In this document: positions 8,720 through 19,856 of the stretch, one piece after another
Numbering within the stretch: the first letter of the stretch is position 1
How the letters are laid out: every line of letters starts with the position of its first letter
Source of the DNA: Vibrio sp. 10N
Lineage (GTDB): Bacteria; Pseudomonadota; Gammaproteobacteria; Enterobacterales; Vibrionaceae
DNA length: 64,000 nucleotides
Direction: 5' to 3'
NCBI RefSeq assembly: GCF_036245475.1
Contig: NZ_BTPM01000001.1
Location: 992,001-1,056,000 of the forward strand
Translations under genes and position numbers: made by a program
Notes under the pieces: model-generated
What the model was told of the DNA's origin: nothing
The model's database searches: none
What the model saw: the letters and a program-made list of their open reading frames with translations, nothing else

Positions 8720-9187
8720 ATGGGTAAAAAGAAACTATCAATCCTAGTTGTATGCATGGGCAACATTTGCCGCTCTCCTACCGGTGAAGCCGTACTTCGT
8801 GCACGTGCTGAGCAAAGCGGCGTCTCGGTGACGATAGACTCGGCGGGTACGATTGGTTATCACCAAGGAAATACGCCAGACCCAAGGTCTAGAAAAGCAG
8901 GGGAGGCGAGAGGCTATTCATTTTCAGGTATTCGAGCACGGCAGGTCACGGATGATGACTTTGAAGCGTTTGATATGATTTTGGCAGCGGATAAAGATAA
9001 TTTGGCCGATCTAAAACAGCGTTGCCCGGCACATTTGCAATACAAGTTGTCGCTTTTTCTGAGCCATGGCTCATCGAGTCACACTGAGATACCGGATCCC
9101 TATTATGGTGGTGATCAAGGGTTTGAGTTGGTGCTGGATTTAATTGAGGATGCATCGGATAGCGTATTGGCGAAATTTGTAAGTTGA
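8720..9187 (+). CDS. Low-molecular-weight protein-tyrosine phosphatase
   Basis: Hydrolyses phosphotyrosine; cytosolic, 155 residues. The P-loop CMGNICRS (Cys12 to Arg18) fits C-X5-R-S, and the general-acid loop DPYYGG lies near residue 120. Both are intact, so activity is expected. No tyrosine kinase or capsule gene is adjacent, so it is probably the housekeeping type (YfkJ-like) rather than a Wzb partner of an export operon. Monocistronic, with a hairpin 12 bases after the stop. Confidence 0.93.
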   Translation: MGKKKLSILVVCMGNICRSPTGEAVLRARAEQSGVSVTIDSAGTIGYHQGNTPDPRSRKAGEARGYSFSGIRARQVTDDDFEAFDMILAADKDNLADLKQRCPAHLQYKLSLFLSHGSSSHTEIPDPYYGGDQGFELVLDLIEDASDSVLAKFVS

Positions 9188-9199
9188 AGAGCAAAAGAT

Positions 9200-9230
9200 A
9201 AGGCCGCAGTGACGAAATCTCTGCGGCCTT
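9200..9230. terminator. Shared hairpin between convergent phosphatase and ansA genes
   Basis: AAGGCCGCAG (9200-9209) pairs with CTGCGGCCTT (9221-9230), a perfect 10-bp stem. On the minus strand it is followed by ATCTTTTGC, so it suits ansA better than the phosphatase gene. Confidence 0.7.
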
Positions 9231-9262
9231 GAAATGTCTGTGAGTGCGAATGAGCTTTGCGG

Positions 9263-10276
9263 TTACTTACTCATTTCACCGCGAAGTACTTCCAGCATCT
9301 TCGCTTTCACCTGCTCATAACTTAGGTTCTGGCTCAGCAGATAGTGCAGCTTGGCAAGTGCTGCTTCTGGCGTCATATCGTAACCACTAATAACACCAGC
9401 ATCAGCTAGGGCACAGCCTGTCGCGTAACCGCCCATGTTCACTTTACCCGCCAAACATTGAGTTAAGTTGACCACTAATACGCCGCGCTCTGACGCTTCT
9501 TTCAGATGCGCTAAAAGTTCTGGGTTTTGCGGTGCATTACCTACACCAAACGTTAGCAAAATCATCGCATTAACAGGTTGCAGCAAGGTATTGCGGATTA
9601 CTTCGTGTGAAATGCCTGGGTACATGGTGATAACGCCAATAGGCTGCGGCGTGATGTCGTGTACCTTGAATTTCCCTTCCGGCTGTTTGTTGATTTCCAC
9701 ACCGCTGCTCAGCTGGATATTAATCCCTGCTTCTAGCAGAGGCTGAAGATTCGGTGAGGTAAAGGCATTAAAGCCATCAGCATGTGATTTTGTGCTGCGG
9801 TTACCGCGCATCAGCTGGTTATTGAAAAACAGCGTCACTTCGTTGATTGGATAGTTGGCTGCTATGTGAAGCGCGTTTAGCAGGTTTGCTTGGCCATCTG
9901 AGCGCAGCTCTGCCAGTGGGATTTGTGAGCCAGTAACAATCACAGGTTTGCCAAGGTTTTCCAGCATAAACGACAATGCCGAAGCGGTGTACGCCATGGT
10001 GTCGGTACCGTGGAGGATCACAAAACCGTCGTAGTTGTCGTAGTTGTCACGAATGTCGTCGGCGATCTGTTGCCAGTCGGCAGGTGTCATGTCTGAAGAG
10101 TCGATAAGCGGCTCGTATTCATGAATCGTGAACTCTGGCATCTCAGGACGATGGAATTCTGGCATGCTTGCCAGTTGCTTTTCCATGAAGCCCGCGACAG
10201 GAATGTAACCATGATCGGACTTTTGCATGCCGATAGTGCCGCCGGTGTAGGCGATGTAGATGTGTTTACGCGTCAT
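9263..10276 (-). CDS. ansA: L-asparaginase I, cytoplasmic
   Basis: Hydrolyses asparagine to aspartate and ammonia. 337 residues from the ATG at 10276 (MTRKHIYIAYTGGTIGMQ), collinear with E. coli AnsA. Both catalytic threonine motifs are present: YTGGTIG near residue 10 and ILHGTDTMA near 90; no signal peptide, as expected for the cytosolic type I enzyme. An in-frame ATG at 10285 is also possible. The frame open to 10342 would run through the sppA terminator hairpin and is rejected. Neighbour of sppA, as in E. coli. Confidence 0.95.
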   Translation of the reverse strand: MTRKHIYIAYTGGTIGMQKSDHGYIPVAGFMEKQLASMPEFHRPEMPEFTIHEYEPLIDSSDMTPADWQQIADDIRDNYDNYDGFVILHGTDTMAYTASALSFMLENLGKPVIVTGSQIPLAELRSDGQANLLNALHIAANYPINEVTLFFNNQLMRGNRSTKSHADGFNAFTSPNLQPLLEAGINIQLSSGVEINKQPEGKFKVHDITPQPIGVITMYPGISHEVIRNTLLQPVNAMILLTFGVGNAPQNPELLAHLKEASERGVLVVNLTQCLAGKVNMGGYATGCALADAGVISGYDMTPEAALAKLHYLLSQNLSYEQVKAKMLEVLRGEMSK

Positions 10277-10335
10277 GACAGACATTACTTTGAAACTGGG
10301 AACAGGTGAGGCGATTATAACCAAATCAAACAAAA

Positions 10336-10355
10336 GAGCCACCGATTGGTGGCTC
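10336..10355 (-). terminator. Terminator of sppA
   Basis: GAGCCACC and GGTGGCTC form an 8-bp stem with a four-base loop. On the minus strand it is followed by TTTTGTTTG, 28 bases after the sppA stop. It separates sppA from ansA and implies that ansA has its own promoter within about 60 bases. Confidence 0.82.
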
Positions 10356-10382
10356 TAAAGTCGGGTTTTGCAGAGTTATCCG

Positions 10383-12236
10383 CTATTGGACATTACAGGT
10401 CAAACAGAGAACGTAGTGGCCTTTTGGATCGTTAAAGCTCTCCATAAGACTTGCATGCTGCTGAAGCTCTGTTGCAACAGGCAATAGGCTTTGTGGAACC
10501 CAGGCTGAAATATCAAGCCCTAGGCTGACTTTCACTTGCTTCATGAGATCCTGTACAAACTGCTGTGCAGGGCTCAGTGGCTCTTCTACCCAGTACACGT
10601 CGTACGCTTCTAAGTTAGCCAGCTCTGCGGCGCGAGCGATAGCATCATCAAAGTCACCAATTCGGTCAACAAGACCGTGGTCTAGCGCATCTTGGCCTGT
10701 CCATACACGGCCTTGAGCGACGTTATCTACTTCTGTTTGGCTCATGTTACGGTTATCAGAGACTAGAGTGATAAAGCGCTTATAACCGTGCTCAATACCC
10801 ATCTGGAAGGCAGCCGATGCACCTTCGTTGATGCCACGAGTTACGCCAACACCTGAGAACGGTGAAGTGCCAACGCCATCTGTGTTGACGCCAATGTTGT
10901 TGAGCCCTTTTTCAAATGTAGTGATAACGCTAAAGATACCAATTGAGCCGGTAATGGTTGTTGGCTGAGCCATGATTTCATTCGCGCTCATTGAAATCCA
11001 GTAGCCGCCAGATGCAGCAACGCTCGACATCGATACCACAACAGGTTTGCCAGCATCTTTCAGTGCTTGAACTTCATTGCGAATCACTTCAGAAGCGAAA
11101 GCGCTACCGCCCGGGCTGTCTACACGCAGCACAACCGATTTAACGCTGTCATCTTCGCGAGCTTGCTTTAGAAGCGCGGCAATGGTGTCACCACCAATAG
11201 TGCCTCGTGGCTGTTCGCCATCCATGATGGAACCACTTGCCACAACAACGGCAATTTGGTTGTCAGGCTCTGTTGGCATATCAAACGGCACGCTTGCCAG
11301 GTAGTCGTAGTAGCTCACGGCATTAAAGCCACCATCGCCGTCACTGCCGAAGGCTTCGATCATGGCTTCGTTGACTTGTGGCTTAGTGACTAACTCGTCA
11401 ACTAACCTTAGCTCTTTAGATAGAGCAGCAAGATCACCATCGACGTTTTTCAGCGATGCTAAGAAATCGTCCATACTCGGCGTGAGTATGCTTGGCTCGA
11501 TTTCTCGGTTTGCTGCGACATCATCGACATACGCGTCCCACAGTTGAGTTACCCAGCGCGTTGCGTTGGCTTTCGCGTCTTCAGACATGTCGTCACGAAG
11601 GAACGGCTCGACTGCCGACTTGTAGGTACCCACGCGGAACACGTGCGTAGTGACATCGAGTTTTTCAAGCAAGGTTTTGAAGTACATTGAGTATGCACTG
11701 TAGCCACGGATCAGCACCGCACCGTCAGGAGCAAGGTAGACCTTGTCGGCGTAACTGGCGAGATAATATTGGCTTTGGTTGTAAAACGCGCCATAGGCAT
11801 AAACCGGTTTGCCTGTTGCTTTAAACTCATTGATGGCTTTAGCGATGTAACGTAGTTTGGTCAGGCTGGTTTCCGGCATTTCTCGCAGCGAGAGAACCAG
11901 TCCCGTGACTTTTTCATCTTGAGAGGCATGGCGGATGGTGTCGACAATATCAAAGACAACGTTCTCTTTTGGCAGCTCTTGGCCAAACAAAGATCCAGTG
12001 AACGAGTCCATTGGGTTAACGTAGGTGCTTTGTTCAACAATAGGGCCAGACAGGTTCATCACCAGCGCTGTGGCTTTTTTCTCAACCGCTGGTGGCGCGT
12101 CGCTCTGGGTAAACGCAAAGTACAGTGTGGCGAGCACCGCAAAGAAAAACAGATTCACAATAGCAAGGCGAGTGAAGTTAATCAGCTTCCAAATGCCTTT
12201 GAAAATCATACCTATAAAACGAAATACTTTTTTCAT
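10383..12236 (-). CDS. sppA: Signal peptide peptidase SppA (protease IV)
   Basis: Inner-membrane serine protease that degrades cleaved signal peptides in the periplasm. 617 residues from the second ATG (12236), which is better spaced from GGAGAG than the ATG at 12239. One N-terminal membrane anchor (about residues 22-44), then two tandem S49 domains as in the 67-kDa E. coli type. The catalytic Lys lies in GTYKSAVEPF (about residue 205) and the nucleophile Ser in SVAASGGYWIS (about 405). The C-terminus CLTCNVQ has two cysteines and extends a little past what I recall for relatives. Confidence 0.95.
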   Translation of the reverse strand: MKKVFRFIGMIFKGIWKLINFTRLAIVNLFFFAVLATLYFAFTQSDAPPAVEKKATALVMNLSGPIVEQSTYVNPMDSFTGSLFGQELPKENVVFDIVDTIRHASQDEKVTGLVLSLREMPETSLTKLRYIAKAINEFKATGKPVYAYGAFYNQSQYYLASYADKVYLAPDGAVLIRGYSAYSMYFKTLLEKLDVTTHVFRVGTYKSAVEPFLRDDMSEDAKANATRWVTQLWDAYVDDVAANREIEPSILTPSMDDFLASLKNVDGDLAALSKELRLVDELVTKPQVNEAMIEAFGSDGDGGFNAVSYYDYLASVPFDMPTEPDNQIAVVVASGSIMDGEQPRGTIGGDTIAALLKQAREDDSVKSVVLRVDSPGGSAFASEVIRNEVQALKDAGKPVVVSMSSVAASGGYWISMSANEIMAQPTTITGSIGIFSVITTFEKGLNNIGVNTDGVGTSPFSGVGVTRGINEGASAAFQMGIEHGYKRFITLVSDNRNMSQTEVDNVAQGRVWTGQDALDHGLVDRIGDFDDAIARAAELANLEAYDVYWVEEPLSPAQQFVQDLMKQVKVSLGLDISAWVPQSLLPVATELQQHASLMESFNDPKGHYVLCLTCNVQ

Positions 12237-12487
12237 CATCTCTCCACATCACAAAGTGTGAGTGTTTATGTCCTTTAACATCAATTACTAGTGTAGCGCT
12301 GAGGTTAACAATTCGCAGTATCAATTATGTAATTGTACGTATGTGACGCTGACTTCTATCAGCCTGAGGGTTAACTGAATATAAATTAGAGACTTACCAT
12401 ACTAGATGAAGTTCAAAGAATCAGAAAGTTTTTCTGTTTATGTTGTAAGAATGTAAACGGCAGTTTGATTTTTTAACCTTTACATAA

Positions 12488-14530
<2,043 letters not shown>

Positions 14531-14692
14531 GTAAACTAATAGAGTCTAAACCAAAACTTCTGGGCTGACGTGCTTGCTGCTCCACAACTGGCACGTCAAA
14601 CCAGAGCCACTAAATGAGATCGCTTCTCATTGTTGATGCGCAGAGGTTAACGTTTTGTTATTATGGCGAAACGATAATAAGAGGTATGTGTT

Positions 14693-15241
14693 ATGGATGC
14701 TTTAGACCTGTTGCTCAACCGACGCTCAATAGCCAAACTTTCCGACCCCGCACCAGAAGGGGTTGCTCTAGAAAACATCATTAAAGCGGGACTACGAGCT
14801 CCCGATCATGCTGGATTGACGCCTTGGAGATTTGTTCTCGCTCAAGGAGAGGGTCGCCAGAAACTCGCCAATATACTTGCCAACGCTGCTACTCTTGCAG
14901 GCAGTGAACCCGCTGTTATAGAAAAAGCACAAAAAGCGCCGTTTCGCGCCCCATTGGTGATTACTGTTATCGCCAAAGTAACGCCGCATGAAAAAGTGCC
15001 TGCGTTTGAGCAGCACTTGTCAGCAGGCTGCGCGGTACAAGCGATGCAAATGGCCGCGGTAGCGCAGGGTTTTCAAGCGTTTTGGCGTTCAGGTAAATGG
15101 ATGTTTGATGACAATGTCCGTCAGGCTTTCGAGCTTGAAGGTGACGATCAGATTGTTGGTTTTCTCTATGTAGGCACACCTGGCTGCACACCAATGAAAG
15201 TACCAGAGCGCGAGCTTGGAAAATTTGTGCAATTTTTATAA
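14693..15241 (+). CDS. ydjA: YdjA-type nitroreductase family protein
   Basis: FMN-dependent NAD(P)H oxidoreductase of the minimal-size nitroreductase class; 182 residues, as in E. coli YdjA. Seen: the FMN-binding RRSIAKLSDPAP (about 12-23), GLRAPDHAGLTPWRF (about 33-47), SAGCAVQAMQMAAVAQGF (about 110-127) and VGFLYVGTP near the end. Preceded by GAGGTATGTGTT and ATG. Natural substrate unknown. In E. coli it lies between sppA and selD-topB; here topB follows directly and selD is absent. Confidence 0.93.
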   Translation: MDALDLLLNRRSIAKLSDPAPEGVALENIIKAGLRAPDHAGLTPWRFVLAQGEGRQKLANILANAATLAGSEPAVIEKAQKAPFRAPLVITVIAKVTPHEKVPAFEQHLSAGCAVQAMQMAAVAQGFQAFWRSGKWMFDDNVRQAFELEGDDQIVGFLYVGTPGCTPMKVPERELGKFVQFL

Positions 15242-15285
15242 CGGTGCTTCAATAACTGGCTATTTATACAGTTTTTTCTTGATTC

Positions 15286-15323
15286 ATAAAGGTAAGCTTA
15301 GTTAAGCTTACCTTTATTTTTTC
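15286..15323 (+). terminator. Terminator of ydjA, just before topB
   Basis: ATAAAGGTAAGCTTA (15286-15300) pairs over 15 bases with TAAGCTTACCTTTAT (15303-15317) with a 2-base centre, followed by TTTTTT. It ends only about 16 bases before the topB ATG, so topB transcription must start inside or read through this hairpin. Confidence 0.85.
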
Positions 15324-15338
15324 GACTCATCTCATGTT

Positions 15339-17303
15339 ATGACGCGCCTTTTCATTGCAGAAAAACCCAGCCTTGGCCGTGCGATTGCCGCCGCCTTACC
15401 TAATCCTCAGAAAAAAGGGGATGGGTTTATTCAATGTGGTAACGGAGATGTCGTCACTTGGTGTATTGGACACTTGCTGGAGCAAGTTGAGCCAGACGCT
15501 TATGACGAGCGTTACAAAAAATGGAATCTTGCTGACCTTCCGATTGTGCCCGACCAGTGGCAACTGAGACCAAGAAAAAGTGCCTCTAAGCAGCTTACCG
15601 CAGTGAAGAAACTGCTCAAGACCGCGACGCAAATTGTTAACGCCGGAGACCCGGATAGAGAAGGGCAACTGCTGGTGGACGAGGTTATTGATTACTGCAA
15701 AGTGCCTAAATCGAAGAAAGAGACGGCGCAGCGTCTGCTAATTAGCGACCTAAACCTGCCTGCAGTGAAAAAAGCGCTGAATAACATGCGTATGAACCGA
15801 GATTTTGTGCCTTTGTCCGTCTCTGCATTGGCGCGTTCACGTGCCGATTGGCTCTATGGCATGAATATGTCTCGAGCATACACTTTGCTTGGTCAAAAGG
15901 CCGGTTATCAGGGCGTACTGTCAGTTGGACGTGTGCAAACGCCAGTATTGGGATTAGTCGTTCGCCGTGATGAAGAGATAGAGAACTTTGTTCCTCGTGA
16001 TTACTTTACGTTGCATGCCTTGATCCCATACCAAGACAACGGTCCCGCATTCGATATTCGCGCCAAGTGGCGTCCGAGCGAAGCGTGTAAACCATGGCAA
16101 GATGAAGAAGGACGGGTTCTTAATCGCAAGCTGGTCGAGAATGTGGCGCAGCGTATTCAAGGACAGCCTGCCAAAGTCGTTAAGTCGGAGCACAAGTCGA
16201 CCAAACAAAACGCGCCGCTGCCGTATTCGTTGTCGGCGCTGCAAATTGATGCCGCCAAACGCTACAACATGAGTGCTCAACAGGTGCTGGATGTGTGTCA
16301 GGCGTTGTATGAGAAACATAAGCTGATTACTTACCCGCGTTCAGATAACCGCTACCTCCCTAAAGACCATTTCTACCAGGCCGGTGACGTGCTAGCGGCG
16401 ATAAAAAACAACAGCCAAGAGTACGCCGCTGCGGTGGGTGGTGCAGACAGTAGTCGTAAGTCCAAAGCGTGGAATGACAGTAAAGTCGATGCTCACCACG
16501 CGATTATCCCGACGCCTAAGAAAACCAGCATGGTGCTCTCTGGATTTGAAGAAAAAGTCTATGGCTTGATCGCACGACAGTATGTGATGCAGTTTTACCC
16601 TGCGGCAGTATACGCAGAGGCCATGTTGGAATTTGATATTCAAGGTGGCCAGTTCGTTGCAAAAGGCAAACGACTGCAAGAGCCTGGCTGGCGAGTACTG
16701 CTGGGCAATAGTGCCAATGATCAAGAAGAAGGGGTAGACGCCGTTCCACCGCTCGAAGTCGGCACCGTTCTTACTTGTCGTGAAGGCCAAATTGGCGAGA
16801 AGAAAACCGAGCCGCCGCGCCACTTTACCGAAGCCACCTTACTGCAAGCGATGACTGGCATCAGCCGATTTGTGGAAGATAAGTCACTGAAAAAGATTTT
16901 GCGTGACACCGATGGTATCGGTACGGAAGCGACTCGTGCTGGCATTCTAGATACGCTGTTTAAACGCCAGCTGCTAAGCCGTCAGGGTAAGTCTGTGATG
17001 TCAACGCCAGCAGGTCGAGGCCTTATTCACGCATTGCCTGATGAGTCAACGTACCCAGATATGACGGCGCATTGGGAGTTTCAGTTGCAAGGTATGGCGG
17101 AAAAGACTCAGTCTTATGGGCCGTTCATGTCGGATTTGAATGTAAAGCTGGATCAGTTGATGGGACAGGTGAAAACAGGCCCAGTGCCAGAGTCGCTTCG
17201 CAATCTACCGAAAGTGGAAAAACCAGCCTTCAAAAAGTACAAAAAACGCCGCACCGCAGCTAGCTCTAGCGGAAAGCGCCGTAGTAAACCTAAAGCGAGC
17301 TAA
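15339..17303 (+). CDS. topB: DNA topoisomerase III
   Basis: Type IA topoisomerase that decatenates replicated DNA by single-strand passage. 654 residues, typical. N-terminal TOPRIM domain with LFIAEKPSLGRAIA and NAGDPDREGQLLVDE (about residues 99-113); the active-site tyrosine is Tyr332 in LITYPRSDNRYL (E. coli Tyr328). The basic tail KRRTAASSSGKRRSKPKAS probably adds DNA contacts. The ATG gives the family N-terminus MTRLFIAEKPSL, but no Shine-Dalgarno is visible and a strong hairpin ends 16 bases upstream, so initiation may be leaderless-like or weak. Confidence 0.96.
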   Translation: MTRLFIAEKPSLGRAIAAALPNPQKKGDGFIQCGNGDVVTWCIGHLLEQVEPDAYDERYKKWNLADLPIVPDQWQLRPRKSASKQLTAVKKLLKTATQIVNAGDPDREGQLLVDEVIDYCKVPKSKKETAQRLLISDLNLPAVKKALNNMRMNRDFVPLSVSALARSRADWLYGMNMSRAYTLLGQKAGYQGVLSVGRVQTPVLGLVVRRDEEIENFVPRDYFTLHALIPYQDNGPAFDIRAKWRPSEACKPWQDEEGRVLNRKLVENVAQRIQGQPAKVVKSEHKSTKQNAPLPYSLSALQIDAAKRYNMSAQQVLDVCQALYEKHKLITYPRSDNRYLPKDHFYQAGDVLAAIKNNSQEYAAAVGGADSSRKSKAWNDSKVDAHHAIIPTPKKTSMVLSGFEEKVYGLIARQYVMQFYPAAVYAEAMLEFDIQGGQFVAKGKRLQEPGWRVLLGNSANDQEEGVDAVPPLEVGTVLTCREGQIGEKKTEPPRHFTEATLLQAMTGISRFVEDKSLKKILRDTDGIGTEATRAGILDTLFKRQLLSRQGKSVMSTPAGRGLIHALPDESTYPDMTAHWEFQLQGMAEKTQSYGPFMSDLNVKLDQLMGQVKTGPVPESLRNLPKVEKPAFKKYKKRRTAASSSGKRRSKPKAS

Positions 17304-17358
17304 TTCAGTGCCCGCTTCCAGTGTTTTCAGTTGTAAATAGAATTAGTAAGGTGAAGAG

Positions 17359-18045
17359 TTACCAAGGTAGCTCCTCACCTTCAAAGTTCAAAAACTTACC
17401 CGAATCATCCAGAGACGCATTGCGGATTACCGTGTATAAGCCGCTTGCTGATGCTGAGGTAGGAATTAGCGCATTTGGCCCACCCATCTCGGTTTGTACC
17501 CAACCAGGGTGCAGCGCCAGAACGGTAAAACCTTGTGAAGTGAGATCGTTACTCAAACTTTTCACCACCGAGTTCAGCGCTGCTTTCGAGGAGCGATAGA
17601 TATAACCGCCACCGGAGGTGTTTTCTGTCATGCTGCCGACTTTCGACGACAAACAGGCAATGATTTTCACCGACGAGTTGATGAGTTTTGGATACAGCAG
17701 CTCAGTCAGTTTAAGCGGTGCGATACTGTTGATTTCAAATACTTTGCGCCATTCATCAACATCGGTATTACCGAAGCCGTAGCCTTTCGGGCCGTAGTAA
17801 CCTGCATTATTGATGAAGATGTCGATGTCCGGCAAAGTTTGCACTAATTTCGCGACCAAGCCGTAATCAGTCACATCCAGCGAGTGTGTGGTAAGGTGAG
17901 ATTCGCTTACTTCCAGAGAAAGCAGTTCGTGAGCGGAGCTGGCGCTGCGGTAGGTGGCATGAACCCTAAAGCCGGACTCTAAGTACTTTTTGGTCAAAGC
18001 GAGGCCGATACCTCGATTGGCTCCGGTTATGAAGACGGTTTTCAT
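17359..18045 (-). CDS. Short-chain dehydrogenase/reductase (SDR)
   Basis: NAD(P)-dependent oxidoreductase with Rossmann fold, 228 residues. TGANRGIG (residues 7-14) binds the cofactor, NNAGYYG is at about 80, a Ser-rich CLSSKVGS segment carries the catalytic serine (about 132) and YRSSK (about 151) holds the Tyr-x3-Lys pair, so it appears active. HPGWVQTEMGG is the usual C-terminal motif, as in csgA-like and sniffer-like SDRs. Substrate unknown. A hairpin (arms AAGGTGA and TCACCTT, 17348-17381) overlaps its stop. Confidence 0.88.
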   Translation of the reverse strand: MKTVFITGANRGIGLALTKKYLESGFRVHATYRSASSAHELLSLEVSESHLTTHSLDVTDYGLVAKLVQTLPDIDIFINNAGYYGPKGYGFGNTDVDEWRKVFEINSIAPLKLTELLYPKLINSSVKIIACLSSKVGSMTENTSGGGYIYRSSKAALNSVVKSLSNDLTSQGFTVLALHPGWVQTEMGGPNALIPTSASASGLYTVIRNASLDDSGKFLNFEGEELPW

Positions 18046-18117
18046 GTTGCTCTCCTAACGCTACTATGCTGTTGTGTCATGCTTTTGTGTCTTTGATTTA
18101 ACTGAGAATAGAATACT

Positions 18118-19029
18118 TTGATTCCACTCATCTATCATCCTATTTACTCCGCGCTGCCATTGCCTGATGGGCATCGTTACCCAATTCGTAAATACGAGCT
18201 GCTTTATGAGGCGGTCTCTGAGCGCTATTCCAACTCGTCGCTGTTTCGATTTGTGGAACCTAACGCACTTAGCGTGGATGAAATCAAACAGACCCACTGT
18301 CATACCTACACCGATAATTTGGTCTCGGGGCTTTTGCCGGCTGCGAAAATGCGCCGCATCGGCTTTCCGTGGAGTGAGAAGCTCATTGAGCGCACGCTGA
18401 CTTCAACGGGTGGCACGGTACTGGCGGTTAAAGAGGCACTCGAAAATGGCTTAGCCATTCACTTGAGTGGTGGTTATCACCACGCCCATTTTGATTATGG
18501 TAGTGGTTTTTGCCTGTTTAATGATTTGGCGGTCGCCGCGCAGCACGCGATTTCTCAGGGTGTCGACAAGGTACTGATCATCGATAGCGATGTGCACCAC
18601 GGTGATGGCACGGCATCACTGATGGCACAAAACTCACAAATCATCACACTCTCACTGCATTGCGATAAAAATTTTCCAGCGCGAAAACCCGACTCAGATT
18701 TCGATGTCCCCCTAATCAAAGGCACCGCTGACATTGACTTTTTACAGAGCTTCAAGCAAGTCGTTCAGTTTGCGATTGATATTCATCAGCCAGACTTGGT
18801 GATCTTTGATGCTGGCGTTGATATCCACCAAGATGATGAACTTGGTTTTTTGAATGTCACTCTTGATGGCATTCGCGAGCGAGACCGTTGGATGCTTGCT
18901 ACCTGTCGGCAACGTGCAATTCCAATTGCGTGTGTGATTGGTGGTGGTTATCGCAGTAATCATGCCGATTTAGTGCCGATTCACATGTCGCTGATTGAAG
19001 CAGCCGCTACGTTAAAGGAGTTAACATGA
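18118..19029 (+). CDS. Histone deacetylase-superfamily amidohydrolase
   Basis: Zinc hydrolase of the arginase/deacetylase fold, 303 residues from a TTG start (no in-frame ATG fits the family N-terminus). Conserved: HPIYSALPLPDGHRYP near the start, the His-His dyad in SGGYHHAHFDYGSGFC (about 119-134), zinc ligands in DSDVHHGDGTA (about 158) and the third Asp in DAGVDIHQDDELG (about 238). All catalytic residues are present. Bacterial members deacetylate acetyl-lysine or small amides such as acetylpolyamines; the substrate cannot be told. It overlaps the Nudix gene by ATGA, so the two are co-translated. Confidence 0.9.
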   Translation: MIPLIYHPIYSALPLPDGHRYPIRKYELLYEAVSERYSNSSLFRFVEPNALSVDEIKQTHCHTYTDNLVSGLLPAAKMRRIGFPWSEKLIERTLTSTGGTVLAVKEALENGLAIHLSGGYHHAHFDYGSGFCLFNDLAVAAQHAISQGVDKVLIIDSDVHHGDGTASLMAQNSQIITLSLHCDKNFPARKPDSDFDVPLIKGTADIDFLQSFKQVVQFAIDIHQPDLVIFDAGVDIHQDDELGFLNVTLDGIRERDRWMLATCRQRAIPIACVIGGGYRSNHADLVPIHMSLIEAAATLKELT

Positions 19030-19520
19030 AACATCGTATTCGCGCCGCAGGGATAGCGGTTCAAGACAATCGCATTTTGATGCTGCGCGTAAAAGATCCC
19101 TACTCCGGCGAATACTGGATCCCACCTGGTGGCGGTTTTGAGGCAGGGGATGTCAGTACTAAGCAGAGTTTGGTGCGCGAATTCAAAGAGGAAACGAACT
19201 TGGATGTCGAAGTTGGTGAGCTCATTTGTGTTCGTGAGTTCTATGAAACGTCGGCGGAGCGCTACCACGTAGAGCTGTTTTATCATATTCGTGATTGGCA
19301 AGGCGAACCCGGTCTTGGAAATCTAGTGGGACTTAATGATGAAAGCTATGTTCAAGAAGTGAAGTGGCTTGCTATTGATGAACTGTCGACGTTCAAAGTT
19401 TTTCCAGCAAATTTGGCGCAAGATGTGCTGCCGATAATTAAAGAGCAGCGTTTTGCAACGCACCTAGGCAGTTATATACAAGGCAAAGGGGATGAGATTA
19501 ATGTTCTCGATGGCGAGTAA
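19026..19520 (+). CDS. Nudix hydrolase with a slightly irregular Nudix box
   Basis: Hydrolyses a nucleoside diphosphate linked to another moiety. 164 residues. The box runs from Gly35 (GGGFEAGD) to REFKEETN (51-58). The catalytic REFKEE is intact, but the Glu normally seven residues before the RE pair is Val43 (with Asp42 beside it), and the Gly after EET is Asn58. Start ATG overlaps the stop of the histone-deacetylase-like gene (ATGA, 19026-19029). Substrate unknown. The tight pairing suggests both enzymes act on related metabolites; this is inference. Confidence 0.88.
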   Translation: MKHRIRAAGIAVQDNRILMLRVKDPYSGEYWIPPGGGFEAGDVSTKQSLVREFKEETNLDVEVGELICVREFYETSAERYHVELFYHIRDWQGEPGLGNLVGLNDESYVQEVKWLAIDELSTFKVFPANLAQDVLPIIKEQRFATHLGSYIQGKGDEINVLDGE

Positions 19521-19601
19521 TCGTGCTTAGCAGTGGATTAACACCCAAGAGAGCGCTATCATGCGCAGCCCATGAAAACCCGCTAGAGAATAGAGCCGTT
19601 T

Positions 19602-19799
19602 ATGAACAGAAAGAAGAAGGTCATCCAGATCCTGAAAGCGAAAGCGAAAAAAGGCAACGCTAAAAAGCAGAAGAGTAACAAGCCGCGCTATATCTCAAAA
19701 GCTGAACGCGCCAAAATGGAAGCGGAGCAAGCGGCGAATCCTGAGCGAACTGAAGCGGTTGAAACGGTAGAAGTTACGGAAGGAACTGCAGAGTCGTAG
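19602..19799 (+). CDS. Small basic DUF2986-type protein
   Basis: A 65-residue protein with a Lys-rich N-terminal half (MNRKKKVIQILKAKAKKGNA), a conserved KPRYISKAERAKME core and an acidic C-terminal tail. This matches the small DUF2986 family found in vibrios and relatives. Function unknown; charge suggests nucleic-acid or ribosome binding, which is inference only. Confidence 0.7.
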   Translation: MNRKKKVIQILKAKAKKGNAKKQKSNKPRYISKAERAKMEAEQAANPERTEAVETVEVTEGTAES

Positions 19800-19856
19800 G
19801 TGTTTCAATTATCCTACTTTTCTCACTCATACCTTACCGACGTCCTAGCTTTATCT

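Noticed and set aside
10277..10342. N-terminal extension of ansA
   Set aside because: It overlaps the sppA terminator and adds residues absent from the family.
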